NCBI GenBank assembly: GCA_034522055.1
Contig: JAXHLS010000006.1
Coordinates: 831,643-895,642 of the forward strand
Source of the DNA: Gammaproteobacteria bacterium
GTDB taxonomy: Bacteria > Pseudomonadota > Gammaproteobacteria > JAABTG01
Reading direction: 5' to 3'
Length of the DNA stretch: 64,000 bases
A model generated the notes under the pieces. That model was given only the letters and a program-made list of their open reading frames with translations, made no database searches and had not been told where the DNA came from. Below are positions 1-10,500 of the stretch, in pieces. Numbering within the stretch: position 1 is the stretch's first letter; every line of letters starts with the position of its first letter. The translations under genes and the position numbers were made by a program.

Positions 1-40
1 GGCGACGGAAACCCGGCCCCGCACCCCACCGGCTGCCGGA

Positions 41-469
41 TCAGCCGATGCTCACTTCAAACCGCGAGTCGAAATTCATCCTGCCTATCATCTCCACCAT
101 GGCATCCCATTCCGTTGTCTCTATGCCGGAAATATCCACCTCATAACGCCGCCTCGAGGTAGTAATGCGAGCCACCTCCCTGTCGACGCTTATGGCCATG
201 AGCATATCATCTTCTTCATCCGCATCCCCCTCCATGGACACCCTGACGCCACGTGCCTCCTCCTCAAGCAGCATCTCGAACGCCGGTGTCCTTATGAGCC
301 CCAGGGTTTTTATGTCCATCTCCCCGTCGTCCAGGGCGAAGGACAACACCAGGTCCGGGCCTTCGTCATAGATGCCTAAGAATTGTGCCGTATCCATTGC
401 CCTTCGAACGTCATAGTCGAATCCCCTTGGCTGCCGTCCAAACCACCCCTTCATTACAGAATAGTTCAT
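41..469 (-). CDS. Small acidic hypothetical protein (142 aa)
   Basis: I do not recognise this family. The start is the ATG that gives MNYSVMKGWFGRQ; a longer frame upstream would run into the end of the cytochrome gene and reads as low-complexity sequence, so I rejected it. The protein has no signal peptide or membrane segment. It is acidic, with a Glu/Asp run (EGDADEEDD) in its second half, and alternating hydrophobic and charged stretches suggest a small alpha/beta domain. It is the last gene of the long minus-strand metal-efflux block, 134 nt after the cytochrome gene, so it may be co-transcribed. Function unknown; that it is a real gene is supported mainly by amino-acid composition and position. 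Confidence 0.6.
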   Translation of the reverse strand: MNYSVMKGWFGRQPRGFDYDVRRAMDTAQFLGIYDEGPDLVLSFALDDGEMDIKTLGLIRTPAFEMLLEEEARGVRVSMEGDADEEDDMLMAISVDREVARITTSRRRYEVDISGIETTEWDAMVEMIGRMNFDSRFEVSIG

Positions 470-603
470 GGATACGACGCCGCCACCCGGCAGAACCGGA
501 ATCGCACTCGATGCCGGCGCTGTTGCCGGGGCGACGCCGGAAGGGACTTTGGCGCCCGGGGACGAGCCTGCGGATGGCCCCTCGGGATCAGTAGCCCTTG
601 GGA
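470..603. repeat. Short spacer with a duplicated 11-bp end of the cytochrome gene
   Basis: The 11-mer GGGATCAGTAG occurs twice about 17 bp apart, at roughly 584-594 and 600-610. The second copy overlaps the stop codon of the cytochrome gene, so the first looks like a small local duplication of that gene's 3' end. No gene is visible in the spacer. Confidence 0.5.
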
Positions 604-2286
604 TCAGTAGATGTTGGCCTGACGTTGCAGCCAGCGAACGTAGCTGATGATCTCGCCCACCTGTTCCCGATTGACGTGGGGTAGCGGAGGCATGTCGCCG
701 TAGTCCCACAGGTGCTGTTGGGCGCCGTTGGCCACGGCGTTATAGAAGTAGTCGTCGCCGTGGAGGTTGGGGTCATAGTAGGGGTGGAGCAGGGGCGGGG
801 CGTTATCGCTGCCCGTACCGCGGTCGCCGTGGCAGGACTCGCAGTGGGCCTGATAGAGATTCCTGCCGGGGTGATACTTCTCAGGCGCCGGATACACGGG
901 TGGATCGATGCGCAGGTGGCTGAGGTCGGTATGCCGGCCGGCCTTCATCTTCGCCACATGCCTGGAATGGTCCTCCGGGGCGGACTCGCCGCCGCCAGGC
1001 GCCGTGTCGTGATCGTGTTCGATGCCTTCCTTATGCTGGTGTTGGTGGCGTTCCCGTGGTGCGGCGGGGACGCCGTCGTCCATGGAGGCGGCGAGCCTCG
1101 CGGTTAAGGACGGCGGCGGGCTCTGGGTTTCCCCGGCGCCGCGCATGATGCGCCGGGTCACGGGGGAACCGTCGTCCAGGCTGGAGGCCAGCAGCGGGCC
1201 GCCGCCGGTGGAGCGCCGGCTCTGCTCTGTGGCGGTCCCGGCCTTATCCTGCGGCGGGATGGCACGGTCCGCACGTACGGTCTCGAGGGTGGCGCCCTCG
1301 TTCACCCCACCGGTGGGTACGGATGGGCGCGCAGGGGCAACCGCCCGGGCAGGTGGTCCCTTGAGGCAGGGGTTGGCTCCCCGGGTGGGGGGCGACACCC
1401 TCGCCGATTCCCCTGGAGGCGCCGGGGTCGCTTCGTCTGCCCGCGGGGCCGGGGTGTGGAGCGGTGCCGTGGCGGTATGGGCGACCGGTGGACCCTTGGC
1501 ACCGGGGTTGGTCAACCTGGCGTAGGGCATCACGCTCACCGATTCCTTGGGCGCCGTTCGGGTGTCTGCCGGGACCTCGAGCGCGCGGGATTGCCTGGGC
1601 CTGGCAGGGGCCACCGGCTCCCTCTCGCCGGCCTCATCAGACGGCGCCGGGGAAGGTGCCACGGGGGAAGATGCCACGGGCGTGGGGCTCTGCCTGATGC
1701 GGGGGCTGCCCCCCGTTTTATAGGGCATTACGCTCACGGATCTTTTGGGCGTCGCTGGAGTCTTTGCCGGGGCCTCGGCCACCCGGGGCTGCCCGGCCGT
1801 AGCCGCCTCCGGCGAACTCTTATCGCCGGCCTGCTCCGCAGGCGCCGGGACAGATGCCACGGGCGTGGGGCTCTGCTTGATGCATGGCTTGCTCCCCTTG
1901 GCGTAGTGCCTCCCGCCTGCGGATCCTTTGAGCATCGCGCGGGTTTCTGCAGGTGCCACGGTCGCCGGGGGGGGGGCGGCCGTAGCAGGGGCCGCCGGTT
2001 CCCTCTCGCCGGCCTCCTCAGCCGGCGTGGGGAACGATGCCATGGGCGCGGGGGCGGGACTCTGCTTGATGCACGGGTTGAACCGGATGGCAGCCTTGGT
2101 CTTCTGCGGTGCGAGTTCCGGAGCGGCGGCAGACGGTTCCACCGGGGCCGCCAGGGGAGCCTCCGGGATCCGTTCTTCGGCGGGCAACTCCGACTCGTGG
2201 TCGCCATCGCAGCCGCGGGCGACGAGGGTCAGGACCAGGGCGATGAGGACGATGAGGGCGATATGTACGGCGGGGTGTCTCATCAT
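604..2286 (-). CDS. Exported monohaem cytochrome c with a long repeat-rich Pro/Ala linker (560 aa)
   Basis: An N-terminal hydrophobic segment (about residues 8-23) acts as signal or anchor. Residues about 60-410 form a low-complexity Pro/Ala/Glu region built of roughly 62-residue units. Each begins with a motif related to NPCIKQSP, at 70, 133, 194, 260 and 305; the third and fourth copies have lost the Cys. A His-rich stretch (413-451) follows. The C-terminal 95 residues are a class I cytochrome c with the haem site C482-E-S-C-H486 and M532 (GDMPPLP) as likely axial ligand. The start overlaps the RND pump stop by 4 nt (ATGA), so the two are translationally coupled. The likely role is periplasmic electron carriage and possibly metal binding. 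The linker looks lineage-specific and fast-evolving. Confidence 0.8.
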   Translation of the reverse strand: MMRHPAVHIALIVLIALVLTLVARGCDGDHESELPAEERIPEAPLAAPVEPSAAAPELAPQKTKAAIRFNPCIKQSPAPAPMASFPTPAEEAGEREPAAPATAAPPPATVAPAETRAMLKGSAGGRHYAKGSKPCIKQSPTPVASVPAPAEQAGDKSSPEAATAGQPRVAEAPAKTPATPKRSVSVMPYKTGGSPRIRQSPTPVASSPVAPSPAPSDEAGEREPVAPARPRQSRALEVPADTRTAPKESVSVMPYARLTNPGAKGPPVAHTATAPLHTPAPRADEATPAPPGESARVSPPTRGANPCLKGPPARAVAPARPSVPTGGVNEGATLETVRADRAIPPQDKAGTATEQSRRSTGGGPLLASSLDDGSPVTRRIMRGAGETQSPPPSLTARLAASMDDGVPAAPRERHQHQHKEGIEHDHDTAPGGGESAPEDHSRHVAKMKAGRHTDLSHLRIDPPVYPAPEKYHPGRNLYQAHCESCHGDRGTGSDNAPPLLHPYYDPNLHGDDYFYNAVANGAQQHLWDYGDMPPLPHVNREQVGEIISYVRWLQRQANIY

Positions 2287-5200
2287 GGCTGGTAGGCCTC
2301 CTCCAGCAGGCGATCCTCACTCTTCAGGGCGTCCCGGTCACGCTGCCCCATGAGGTGGAACCAGGCGGGCACCACCACCAGGTTGAGCAGTGTGGATGTG
2401 GTCAGCCCGCCCAGCAACACCCAGGCCAGGGGCTGCTCCATCTCCTTGCCGACGGGGGAGCCGAACAGCAGGGGCAGCACCGCCAGGGCCGCGGTGCCGG
2501 CGGTCATGAGGATGGGCGCCATGCGTTCCACGGCGCCGTCGGTGACTATCCTGTCCATGGCCATGTCGGGGTGTTCTCTCAGCATGCGCTGGTAGCGCGA
2601 TACCAACAGGATACCGTTACGGGTGGCGATACCGAACAGGGCGATGAAGCCCACCATGGAGGAAACGTTCAGGTCCACCCGCGCCAGCGCCAGGACCAGC
2701 ACCCCGCCGATGAGGGCGAGGGGCAGGTTGCTGAACACCATGAGGGCCAGGGGCAGGCTGCGGAACACCTGCACCAGCAGGGCGAACACCAGCATCACCG
2801 CGAGCCCACCGAACAGCAGCAGGGTGCGGGAGGAGCGCTGTTGGCCCTCGTATTCCCCGCCCAGCTGCCAGGTGTAGCCCGTGGGCATGTCGAGATCGGC
2901 GAGGGCCCGCTGGACGTCCGTGGCCACGCCATCGAGGTCCCGGCCCTCCACATTCCAGGCCACGGTGGCCCGGCGGTTGCCGCCCTCACGCTCCACGAAG
3001 AAGGGTTGCTGCACCTGGACCACCGCCGCAACGTCCGCCAGCCGCACCCGGGCACCATCGGGGGTGCGCAGGGGCAGGTCCTCGAGATCCGCCACGTGGT
3101 CACGGCTGTACTCGTCCATGCGCACCAGGATATCGAAGCTGCGCCCACCCTCCTCCAGTACCTGGCCTACCACCACGCCGTTGATGGCGTTCTCCACGTA
3201 GCGTGAGATGTCCGCCGGCTTGAGGCCGTGGCGGGCGGCGGCGGCGCGATCCACGCGGATGTCGATGCCGGGCACGGTCACCCGCTGCTCCGTCTGCAGA
3301 TCCACCACCCCCGCCACCCCATCGATGCGCCCCCGCACCTCCCGGGCCAGTTCCAGCAGGGTGTCCAGATCGCTGCCGTAGATCTTGACCGCAAGCTGGG
3401 AGCGTACGCCCGAGAGCAGTTCGTACATGCGGTGGGCGATGAACTGACCCACGTTCACCGTGATGCCGGGCACCGAGGCGAGGTCCTCCCGCAGGGCGGC
3501 CATGAACTCGGGACTGTTCTCGTGACCCGGTTTCAGGGTGATGTCGAACTCGCTGAAGTTCACCGGCATGGCGTCCTCGTCCAGGCGCGAGCGGCCGGCC
3601 CGTTGCACCACGGTGCGGATCTGCGGGTGGCGTTCCCGCAGCATGGCCTGGATGTAGTCGCCGGTGCGCACGTTCTCCTTCAGGGAGGTGCCCGGCAGGT
3701 GGGTCACGGCGATGACGATGTTGCCCTCGTGGAAGGCCGGCAGGAAGGAGCGCCCGAGGAAGGGCAGCACCACCAGGGCCAGGACCAGCAACCCGCCGGC
3801 CCCCATGAATACGACACGGGGCCGGGCGAGGGCCTTCCCGAGCAGCGGCCGGTAATGGCGCTCCAGCCACACCAGTACGGGGCTCGGATCCAGGGCGATG
3901 CGATTGGCCTTGCAGCACAGCAGCAGATAGCACAGCACCGGCGTCACGGTCACCGCCACCACCAGGGAGGAGACGATGGCGGCGATGTAGGCCCCGGCCA
4001 GGGGGGCGAATATGCGCCCCTCGATACCCTGGAGGAAGAACACCGGCAGGAACACCACCACGATGATGAGGGTGGCGTAGACCACGGCCGAGCGGATCTC
4101 GATGGACGCGGCCATCACCACTTTGAACTGGGCCAGGGGCTGGCCGGCGAGGATATTCTCCCGCAGCCGGCGGTAGACGTTCTCCACGTCGATGACGGCG
4201 TCGTCCACCACCTCGCCGATGGCGATCACCAGCCCCCCCAGCACCAGGGCGTTGAGCCCCACGCCGAACAGCCACAGCACCACGATGGCGGCGAGCAGGG
4301 ACAACGGGATGGCGATGAAGCTGATGATGGTGGGGGTCCAGCGGAACAGGAACAGCAGCAGCACCGTGGCCACCACCGCCGCCGCCTGCATCATGGCATC
4401 GCTCATGTTGCCGATGGCGGCATGGATGAAGCTGGCCTGGCTGAAGGTGTCGGGCACCAGCCGCGCCCCCTCCGGCAACGCCTGGCGCAGGTTGGCGAGA
4501 GTCTCTTCCACGCCCTCGGTGGTACGCACGGTATCGGCGCCGTAGAGCTTGGACACCGTGCCCACCACCGCCGGCCGGCCATTGAAACGGGCATCGCCGC
4601 GCTTGATGGCGGGACCCACCTTCACCTTGGCCACGTCCCCCACGGTGATGGGGGTGCCGTCCCGCAGGGTCACGGGGACCTGGGCGATGTCCGTGGTGTC
4701 ATCCACCTGGGCGTCGCCGCGCACCGTGAGTTCCTGCTGGCCCCCCGGATAGATGAAGGCGCCGGGCCGGATGTCGCTGGCACCGGCGGCCGCCGCCACC
4801 ACATCCGTCAGTGCGACGTCGAACTGGTTCAGCTTCAGGGGATCCACCAGCACCTGATACTGCTTCACGTCGCCGCCCTGGCTCACCACCGAGGCCACCC
4901 CCTCCTGGGCCAGCAGGCGATAGCGGAACACCCAGTCCGCCAAGGTGCGCAGTTCGAGGCCGCGGAAGTCAGGCCGGCCGTCGATGAGGGCGAACTTCTG
5001 GAGCCAGGAGATGGCCGAGGTGGCGGGCATGGCCTCGGGGGCCTGGACCCCCGGCGGCAGGCGGTCCTGGATGAGGGCGAGGCGCTGGCCCACGATCTGG
5101 CGGGCGTCGTAGATGTCGGTGCCCCACTGAAACACCACGATGACGCGGGACAGGCCGATGGAGGATTCGGAGCGCACGGCATCGATGCCGGGGGCACCCA

Positions 5201-5420
5201 GCACCAGGCTCTCGATGGGCACCGTCACCAGCTGCTCCACGTCCTCGGGGGAGAAGCCGGGGGCCTCGGTCTGGATCACCACCTGGGTGGGGGCGAACTC
5301 CGGGAACACGTCCAGGGCCATGCGACTGGCCGCAAACAGCGCCAGTCCCGTCACCACCAGGGCGGCCACCATGACCGTGACACGGTTGTTCAGGGACCAG
5401 CGGATGATCGCGTTAACCAT
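2283..5420 (-). CDS. Heavy-metal RND efflux permease, non-Cus type (1045 aa)
   Basis: This is an inner-membrane proton-driven pump of the RND superfamily. The N-terminus (RWSLNNRVTVM), the periplasmic porter domains and twelve membrane spans fit the CzcA/CusA family at normal length. The TM4 motif is AIGEVVDDAVIDVEN, with the paired Asp used in proton relay. The three porter-domain methionines that define Cu/Ag pumps are missing: the first site reads VTHLPGTS rather than LYMPTTLPG, and the third region reads HRMYELLSGV. It probably exports another substrate or works by another route. It lies 111 nt after its adaptor gene and overlaps the cytochrome gene. A GAGG ribosome-binding site precedes the ATG. 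Confidence 0.85.
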   Translation of the reverse strand: MVNAIIRWSLNNRVTVMVAALVVTGLALFAASRMALDVFPEFAPTQVVIQTEAPGFSPEDVEQLVTVPIESLVLGAPGIDAVRSESSIGLSRVIVVFQWGTDIYDARQIVGQRLALIQDRLPPGVQAPEAMPATSAISWLQKFALIDGRPDFRGLELRTLADWVFRYRLLAQEGVASVVSQGGDVKQYQVLVDPLKLNQFDVALTDVVAAAAGASDIRPGAFIYPGGQQELTVRGDAQVDDTTDIAQVPVTLRDGTPITVGDVAKVKVGPAIKRGDARFNGRPAVVGTVSKLYGADTVRTTEGVEETLANLRQALPEGARLVPDTFSQASFIHAAIGNMSDAMMQAAAVVATVLLLFLFRWTPTIISFIAIPLSLLAAIVVLWLFGVGLNALVLGGLVIAIGEVVDDAVIDVENVYRRLRENILAGQPLAQFKVVMAASIEIRSAVVYATLIIVVVFLPVFFLQGIEGRIFAPLAGAYIAAIVSSLVVAVTVTPVLCYLLLCCKANRIALDPSPVLVWLERHYRPLLGKALARPRVVFMGAGGLLVLALVVLPFLGRSFLPAFHEGNIVIAVTHLPGTSLKENVRTGDYIQAMLRERHPQIRTVVQRAGRSRLDEDAMPVNFSEFDITLKPGHENSPEFMAALREDLASVPGITVNVGQFIAHRMYELLSGVRSQLAVKIYGSDLDTLLELAREVRGRIDGVAGVVDLQTEQRVTVPGIDIRVDRAAAARHGLKPADISRYVENAINGVVVGQVLEEGGRSFDILVRMDEYSRDHVADLEDLPLRTPDGARVRLADVAAVVQVQQPFFVEREGGNRRATVAWNVEGRDLDGVATDVQRALADLDMPTGYTWQLGGEYEGQQRSSRTLLLFGGLAVMLVFALLVQVFRSLPLALMVFSNLPLALIGGVLVLALARVDLNVSSMVGFIALFGIATRNGILLVSRYQRMLREHPDMAMDRIVTDGAVERMAPILMTAGTAALAVLPLLFGSPVGKEMEQPLAWVLLGGLTTSTLLNLVVVPAWFHLMGQRDRDALKSEDRLLEEAYQP

Positions 5421-5531
5421 CGAATACCTCGTTATTTGTTATTCGTCCCTGGTCATTTGTTCCCGGTACGGCGCTCATGGGGCTCCTGCATTCAACAAAC
5501 AACTAAAGAACGAAAAACCAACAACCAGAGA
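5421..5531. repeat. AT-rich spacer with imperfect microsatellite-like repeats
   Basis: The spacer between adaptor and pump contains TTATTTGTTATTCG and CATTTGTTCCCGG on one side, and CAACAAACAACTAAAG and AAAAACCAACAACCAG on the other. These are roughly inverted and could fold. The style resembles the degenerate tandem repeats found elsewhere in this window's spacers. Confidence 0.45.
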
Positions 5532-6758
5532 TCAGTGATGATCGTCCCCACCGCCCGGGCCGCCCGGGCCGCCCCCAAGGAGGCGCTTGCCTTCCAGCAA
5601 CTGGGAGCCCCCGGTGACCACGGCCTCACCGGCCGCCACACCCTCCCTCACCTGCACCCAGCCCTGGTCCCGGGCCCCCAGGTCCACGTAGCGGCGTTCG
5701 TATATATCGACATCCTTCTGGACGTAGACGTAGTGGGCACCGTCCACGGTGATGACGGCCTCGCCCGGCACCCACACCCCATCCGCCTCCGGGGTCTCCA
5801 CCAGCATCTCCAGGGGGGCGCCGAGGCCGTAGGCGGGAGGGAAGTGGTCCAATGTGACATAGAACCGGCCCCGCCCATCGTCGGGGTCCACCATGGGGTC
5901 CACCAGCACCACCTCGCCGCCGTACCACCTGATGGTCCTGCCCACCCGCATGCGGACCTTCTGGCCCACGGTGATCTCATGGAGGCGTTCGGGGGCGACC
6001 CGTCCCTCGGCCCACAGGCCGTCATCGAGCACCACCCGGGCCACCGGCGCGCCGGTGATGACGAAGGTGCTCATGCCGCGATCGCCGGCATTGATGAGGG
6101 CACCGGGCTCCACCAGCACCGCCGTGACGATGCCCGAGATGGGAGTCGTGGCCGTGAGGGTCTCCTTCACCGTGCCATCCTCCACCAGGGCCTCCACCTC
6201 GCCTTCCGTCATGCCCCACCACAGCAGGTTCTCCCGCGCGTCCTCCAGGTAGTCCGGCAGATTGCCCAAGGTGCGGATCTGCTCCAGGCGCACTTCATCC
6301 TCCATCATGGCCAGATAGCCCCGCTGGGTGAGCATGAAGTCGGGGCTGAAGACCCTCACCATGGGCTCTCCTTCCGCCACCCGCTGGCCGCGGCGGATGA
6401 ACACCTCGCGCACGGCGCCGCCGGTGTTGATGGTCACCTCCTGTTCACGATCGGGGCGCGCCGCCACCCGGCCGTCGGTGCGCAGGGTGGTGATACGATC
6501 CTGGGCGATGGCCTGCTCGGTGGTGATGAGACCGGGGTGGCCTGCCATGGCCTGGGGCAGGCCCACGTGGATGGTGCGGCGGCCCTCGCCTCCCTCGCTG
6601 CCGAAGGCACTGAGTTCGCCGTGGCCGTGGGCGGCACCGGCGACCAACAGTGCGACGACGGCCGCCAGTTGGGGGACGATGGAATGATGGATGAATTTCT
6701 TCATGGCCTGATGGATACGGGGCATAGGCGTGTCGCCGTCAGTGGTGGTGTCCGGCAT
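5532..6758 (-). CDS. RND periplasmic adaptor (HlyD/CusB-like, 408 aa)
   Basis: A membrane-fusion protein linking an RND pump to an outer-membrane channel. I chose the ATG giving MPDTTTDGDTP because GGGAGG lies 7 nt upstream; starts at 6725 or 6704 are possible. The signal segment is FIHHSIVPQLAAVVALLVAGAAHG. It is followed by the barrel-sandwich half (DGRVAARPDREQEVTINTGG), an alpha-hairpin, the second lipoyl half (TPISGIVTAVLVEPGALINAG) and a beta-barrel. The tail is Gly/Pro-rich and ends GGGDDHH, a likely metal-binding end. It overlaps the preceding adaptor gene by 20 nt and probably partners the downstream non-Cus pump. Confidence 0.85.
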   Translation of the reverse strand: MPDTTTDGDTPMPRIHQAMKKFIHHSIVPQLAAVVALLVAGAAHGHGELSAFGSEGGEGRRTIHVGLPQAMAGHPGLITTEQAIAQDRITTLRTDGRVAARPDREQEVTINTGGAVREVFIRRGQRVAEGEPMVRVFSPDFMLTQRGYLAMMEDEVRLEQIRTLGNLPDYLEDARENLLWWGMTEGEVEALVEDGTVKETLTATTPISGIVTAVLVEPGALINAGDRGMSTFVITGAPVARVVLDDGLWAEGRVAPERLHEITVGQKVRMRVGRTIRWYGGEVVLVDPMVDPDDGRGRFYVTLDHFPPAYGLGAPLEMLVETPEADGVWVPGEAVITVDGAHYVYVQKDVDIYERRYVDLGARDQGWVQVREGVAAGEAVVTGGSQLLEGKRLLGGGPGGPGGGDDHH

Positions 6759-7569
6759 GGTCATCCTCCCGGGTGGACGCGGGCAGCGGCCGGGAGGGGG
6801 TATCCCCCGGCAGGCGCACCAGCACGCGCATGCCGGGATGCAGGCCGGCTCGGTCCACCGGCCGCACCACCACCCGCTGGCGGGGCACGCCGGCGTCCGC
6901 CAGGGGCAGCACCTGTTCCACCTGGCCATCCAGCCTCCCCGCCCGGGTTTCTATGACGAGGGGCATGCCGGCGCGAAAATGCACGGCGTCGGCGGGGGGC
7001 ACCCGGGCCTCCACGAGCATCCGCCGATCATCGGCGATGCGCAGCACCGGCACCCCCACGGCGGCGAACTGGCCACTCTGCACCCCCGCGTTCACCACCT
7101 GGCCGACGCGGATGTCCACGCGGGTGATGACGCCGTCGACCGGGGCCTTCACGGGTACCGCATCCAGGGGCTCGGCGGTCTCCTCGATGCGTTCGATATC
7201 CTCTTCGCTCATGCCCCGCCACAACAGGGCCAGCTTGTTCTGGGTGACGTTCTCCTTCACCCGCGGCGTGATATCGCCGATATCCCCCAGGTTGCGATGG
7301 GTGGTGAGATAGCTCTTCTGCAGGGTGCGCAGTTCGGCACTCTCGAAGGTGAACAGGGTGTCCCCCGCCGCCACCCGGCGCCCGGGATTGAGGTCCTCCA
7401 TGTCCACGATGCGGGCGTTGGTGCGCAGGGTGACGGTGTGGATGGCCCGCGGGTCCACCACCACCTCGGCGGGGTATCGGCCCGGCTCGGCGCCGGCGCC
7501 GGCAGTGACGAGCAGCAGCCCGATCGCCAACAGCAGGCCCAGGTTGCGTCGAACATCAGGGATCTTCAT
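6739..7569 (-). CDS. Short RND periplasmic adaptor (276 aa)
   Basis: A second, compact membrane-fusion protein. It has a signal peptide (GLLLAIGLLLVTAGAGA), a first barrel-sandwich strand (DMEDLNPGRRVAAGDTLFTF), a short hairpin, and the second half (VKAPVDGVITRVDIRVGQVVNAG). A beta-barrel follows, then the His-rich end EDDHAGHHH. It is shorter than typical adaptors (350-450 aa) because the hairpin and membrane-proximal parts are reduced. It overlaps the CusA-like gene by 14 nt and the next adaptor by 20 nt. Pairs of unequal adaptors are known for some RND pumps, which use heterologous adaptors; whether this pair forms a mixed ring is inference. Confidence 0.82.
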   Translation of the reverse strand: MKIPDVRRNLGLLLAIGLLLVTAGAGAEPGRYPAEVVVDPRAIHTVTLRTNARIVDMEDLNPGRRVAAGDTLFTFESAELRTLQKSYLTTHRNLGDIGDITPRVKENVTQNKLALLWRGMSEEDIERIEETAEPLDAVPVKAPVDGVITRVDIRVGQVVNAGVQSGQFAAVGVPVLRIADDRRMLVEARVPPADAVHFRAGMPLVIETRAGRLDGQVEQVLPLADAGVPRQRVVVRPVDRAGLHPGMRVLVRLPGDTPSRPLPASTREDDHAGHHH

Positions 7570-10500
7570 GGGTCGCTCCTGGCTGCACCGGGGCCGCGCC
7601 CAGACGCCTCTGTTCGATCCAGCTGTATACCGCCGGGATGATCAGCAGCACCAGCACCAGGGAACTGGCCACGCCCCCCACCATGGGGGCGGCGATGCGC
7701 CGCATCACGTCGGCTCCCACCCCATCGGACAGCATGAGGGGCATGAGGGACAGGCCGATGGTGGCCACGGTCATGATCTTGGGCCGCAGGCGCAGCACCG
7801 CCCCTTCGTGGATGGCGTCGAACAGGTCCTGCCTGGTCCTCAGCGTGCCCTCCTGCCGGCGCCGTTTCACCGCCGTCTCGAGGTAGATGATCATCACCAC
7901 CGCGGTCTCCGCCGCCACTCCCAGGAGGGCCAGCAAGCCCACCACCACCGCCACGCTCAGGTGATAATCCAGCAGGGCCAGCAGCCACACGGCGCCGATG
8001 AGGGAGAAGGGAATGGCCACCATCACCAGCAGGGCCTTGGTCAGGCTCTGGAACACCAGATAATAGAGCACCAGGATCACCAGCAGGGTGAGGGGGATGA
8101 CGTAGGCGAAGGTGTCCCATGCCCGTTCCAGGTTTCGGTAGCTGCCGCTCCATTCGTAGTAGACCCCCTCCGGCAGCGCCACCCCATCCGAGATGGCGGC
8201 CTCGGCCGCCGCCACATAGCTGCCGGCATCCCGGCCGGCGAGGTCGATGTAGACGTAGTTCACCAGCAGGCCGTTCTCGCTCTTAACCTCGGTGGCCGCC
8301 TGGGTGACGCGGATGTCCGTCACCACCCCCAGGGGGATGTAGTCGCCGTCGCCGAAGGGCACCATCACTTCGCGCCGCAGGGCGTCGATATCGTCCCGGT
8401 GGTCGGCCTGGTAACGCACGTTGATGGGGTAGCGCTCCCTGCCCTCCACCGTCCAGCCCAGATTCGCCCCGCCCACGGCGGTGCGCAGCACCTCCTGCAC
8501 GTCCGCCACGTTGAGGCCGTAGCGGGCGGCCTGCCGGCGGTCTACGGTCACGTCCACGTAGTAGCCCCGGGTGGTGCGGTCGGCGTAGACATTCTCGCTG
8601 CCGGGCAGGTTCGCCAGAACCCCCTCCATCTGGCCGGCCACACGGTCCAGCACCTCCAGGTCGCTGCCGTACACCTTGATGCCCAGGGGCGTGCGAATAC
8701 CGGTGGTGAGCATGTCAATGCGCCCGCGGATGGGCATGGTCCAGCCGCTCACCAGGCCCGGGATGCTCACCGCGGCGTCCATCTCCCGCACCAGTTCGTT
8801 CGCCGTGAGGCCGGGGCGCCACTGGTCCCGGGGCTTCAGGGTGATGACGGTCTCGATCATGGACAGGGGCGCCGGGTCGGTGGCGGAATCGGCACGCCCG
8901 GCCTTCCCGAACACCGTCTCCACCTCGGGGATCCTCTTGAGTTCCCGGTCCTGGTTCTGCATCACCCGGCCGATCTCGCTCACGGACACCCCGGGCAGGG
9001 TGGTGGGCATGTACATCAACGAGCCCTCGTAGAGTGGCGGCATGAACTCCTTGCCGAGGCCGTTGAACACCGGCACCGTCACCAGCCCGAGGGCCACGAA
9101 GAGGCCCACCGTGGCCAGCCGCAGGCGCAGGGTAACCTCGAGGATGGGCCGGTAGAGGCCGATGAGCGCGGTGCTGACGGGGTTGGACTGTTCGTTGAAG
9201 ATGCGGCCACGGACGAAGTACATCATCAGGGCCGGTATGAGGGTGATGGACAGCAGGGCCGCCGCACCCATGGCGAAGGTCTTGGTCCACACCAGAGGCG
9301 TGAACAGGCGGCCCTCCTCCCCCGTCAGCATGAGCAGGGGCAGGAAGGACAGGGTGAGCACCACCAGGGAGACGAAGATAGGGGTGGCCACCTCCTTCAT
9401 GCCGGCCATCACCGCCGCCGCGTGCTCGGCGGGGTCCGGGTCCCGGCCCAGGCGCTCCACATGCTTGTGGGCGTTCTCCACCATGACGATGGCGGCGTCC
9501 ACCATGGCCCCGATGGCGATGGCGATGCCACCCAGGGACATGATGTTCATGGTGATGCCCATCCAGCGGGTGAAGATGAAGGCGATGAGGATGGCCACCG
9601 GCAGGGTGAGGATGATCACCAGGGTGCTGCGCAGATGCCACAGGAACAGCAGCACGATGGCCGCCACCACCAGGGATTCGTACCACAGGGCATGGACCAG
9701 GGTGGCGACGCTGGCGTCGATGAGGGGTGCGCGGTCGTAGACGGGCACCACCCCCACCCCCGCCGGCAGCCCCTTCTTCGCCTCGCCGAGAGCCGCCTTG
9801 ACGTCCCGGATGACCCGGGAGGCGTTGGCGCCGTGCTGCATCACCACGATGCCGCCCGCCACCTGGCCCTCGCCGTTCAGTTCCGCGATGCCTCGCCGCA
9901 CGTCGGTGCCGAAGTGGACGCGCCCGAGTTGACCGATGGTCACCGGCACCCCCTGTTCCCCCATCTTCACCGGCACCTGCTCCAGGTCGGCCACGCTGGT
10001 GACGTAGCCGAGACCGCGGATCAGGTATTCGGCGCCGCTGTGCTCGATGAGCCGGCCACCCTCGTCGCGGTTGCTGCGCTCCACCGCCGCCACCACGTCA
10101 TCGAAGGGGATGCGGTAGGCCCGTAGTCGGGCGGGGTCCACCTCCACCTGGTACTGGCGCACGTATCCCCCCACGGAGGCCACCTCGGACACCCCCGGCA
10201 CGGCCTCCAGGGCGTAGCGCAGATACCAGTCCTGGAGGCTGCGCAGTTCCGCCAGGTCATGGCGCGCCGAGCGCAGGGCATACTGATACACCCAGCCGAC
10301 ACCGGTGGCGTCCGGCCCCAGGCTGACGTCTGCCGCCGCCGGCAGCTTGCCGCGCACCTGGTCCAGGTATTCCAGCACCCGGCTGCGAGCCCAATAGATA
10401 TCCGTGCCCTCCTCGAACAGGACGTAGATGAGGGAATAGCCGAAGGCGGAGTAGCCCCGAACATCGGCGGCCCCGGGCACGTGGAGCATGGTGGTCAGCA

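Noticed and set aside
3228-6956. A 1242-codon open frame on the plus strand opposite the RND pump and adaptor genes
   Set aside because: His/Gly/Gln-rich, no recognisable domains; it is the antisense shadow of GC-rich genes read on the minus strand.
7325-10126. A 933-codon plus-strand open frame opposite cusA
   Set aside because: Antisense shadow with biased composition; cusA on the other strand has all family motifs.
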